From assembly GCA_024638545.1 (NCBI GenBank), contig JAHEKD010000216.1, positions 1-5,328 of the forward strand: DNA of 5,328 bases, written 5' to 3'. A program made the position numbers and the translations under genes. Shown here one piece after another: positions 5,299-5,328 of this stretch; position 1 is the stretch's first letter; every line of letters starts with the position of its first letter. The notes beneath the pieces are model-generated. The model was not told the DNA's origin. It made no database searches and worked only from the letters and a program-made list of their open reading frames with translations. The stretch comes from Gammaproteobacteria bacterium (GTDB lineage: Bacteria > Pseudomonadota > Gammaproteobacteria > Arenicellales > JAHEKD01).

Positions 5299-5328
5299 AT
5301 GAGCAAAAAAGTTTTTCTTGGTGGTGTA
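5299..5328 (+). CDS. N-terminus of an unidentified gene downstream of dapA, partial
   Basis: ATG at 5299 opens a frame (MSKKVFLGGV) that runs to the window edge. Lysines followed by hydrophobic residues would suit the start of a signal or lipoprotein peptide, and in many gammaproteobacteria dapA is followed by bamC, an outer-membrane assembly lipoprotein. A cytoplasmic Rossmann-type start is equally compatible. Ten residues do not allow identification. The upstream ATAGG is a weak ribosome site, 8 nt before the ATG. Confidence 0.5.
   Translation, partial: MSKKVFLGGV

Overview
The window looks like chromosomal DNA of a Gammaproteobacterium, probably marine or salt-tolerant, with moderate GC content. 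The evidence is an AmpD-type peptidoglycan-recycling amidase, a DoeA that closely resembles my recollection of the Halomonas ectoine hydrolase, and a proteobacterial-type DapA. This placement rests on remembered family sequences, not on a search. I see no transposase, phage gene, CRISPR array, tRNA or rRNA.

Layout from left to right. Positions 1-163 (+) hold the C-terminus of ampD. After 15 nt comes complete doeA (179-1360, +), the ectoine ring-opening hydrolase, so the two may share a transcript. doeA meets, tail to tail and with an 11-nt overlap, a large membrane-anchored alkaline-phosphatase-superfamily protein on the minus strand (1350-3173). This has five predicted membrane helices and a periplasmic catalytic domain that appears to use threonine, as LtaS/EptA-type transferases do. 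Upstream of it on the same strand are a PduO-type cob(I)alamin adenosyltransferase (3278-3835) and a 73-residue zinc-ribbon protein (3816-4037). The zinc-ribbon stop overlaps the transferase start by 20 nt, so these two form a probable translationally coupled pair. The membrane protein has a good promoter candidate of its own in the 104-nt gap before it.

A 300-bp divergent region (4038-4337) separates the minus-strand cluster from dapA (4338-5210, +). It contains a hyphenated inverted repeat in the zinc-ribbon gene leader, two perfect AT-only or nearly AT-only palindromes, and a 15-codon upstream ORF. That uORF has a strong ribosome-binding site and its stop overlaps the dapA start codon (ATGA). 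A further plus-strand gene begins at 5299 and is cut by the window edge after ten codons.

The genes cover several housekeeping or accessory tasks: wall recycling, ectoine catabolism, envelope modification, B12 cofactor activation, and lysine/diaminopimelate synthesis. They do not form one obvious pathway. The least explained items are the zinc-ribbon/adenosyltransferase pair, the uORF coupled to dapA, the Thr-type membrane transferase of unknown substrate, and doeA standing beside ampD without doeB in view. I found no convincing evidence of a wholly new multi-gene system.
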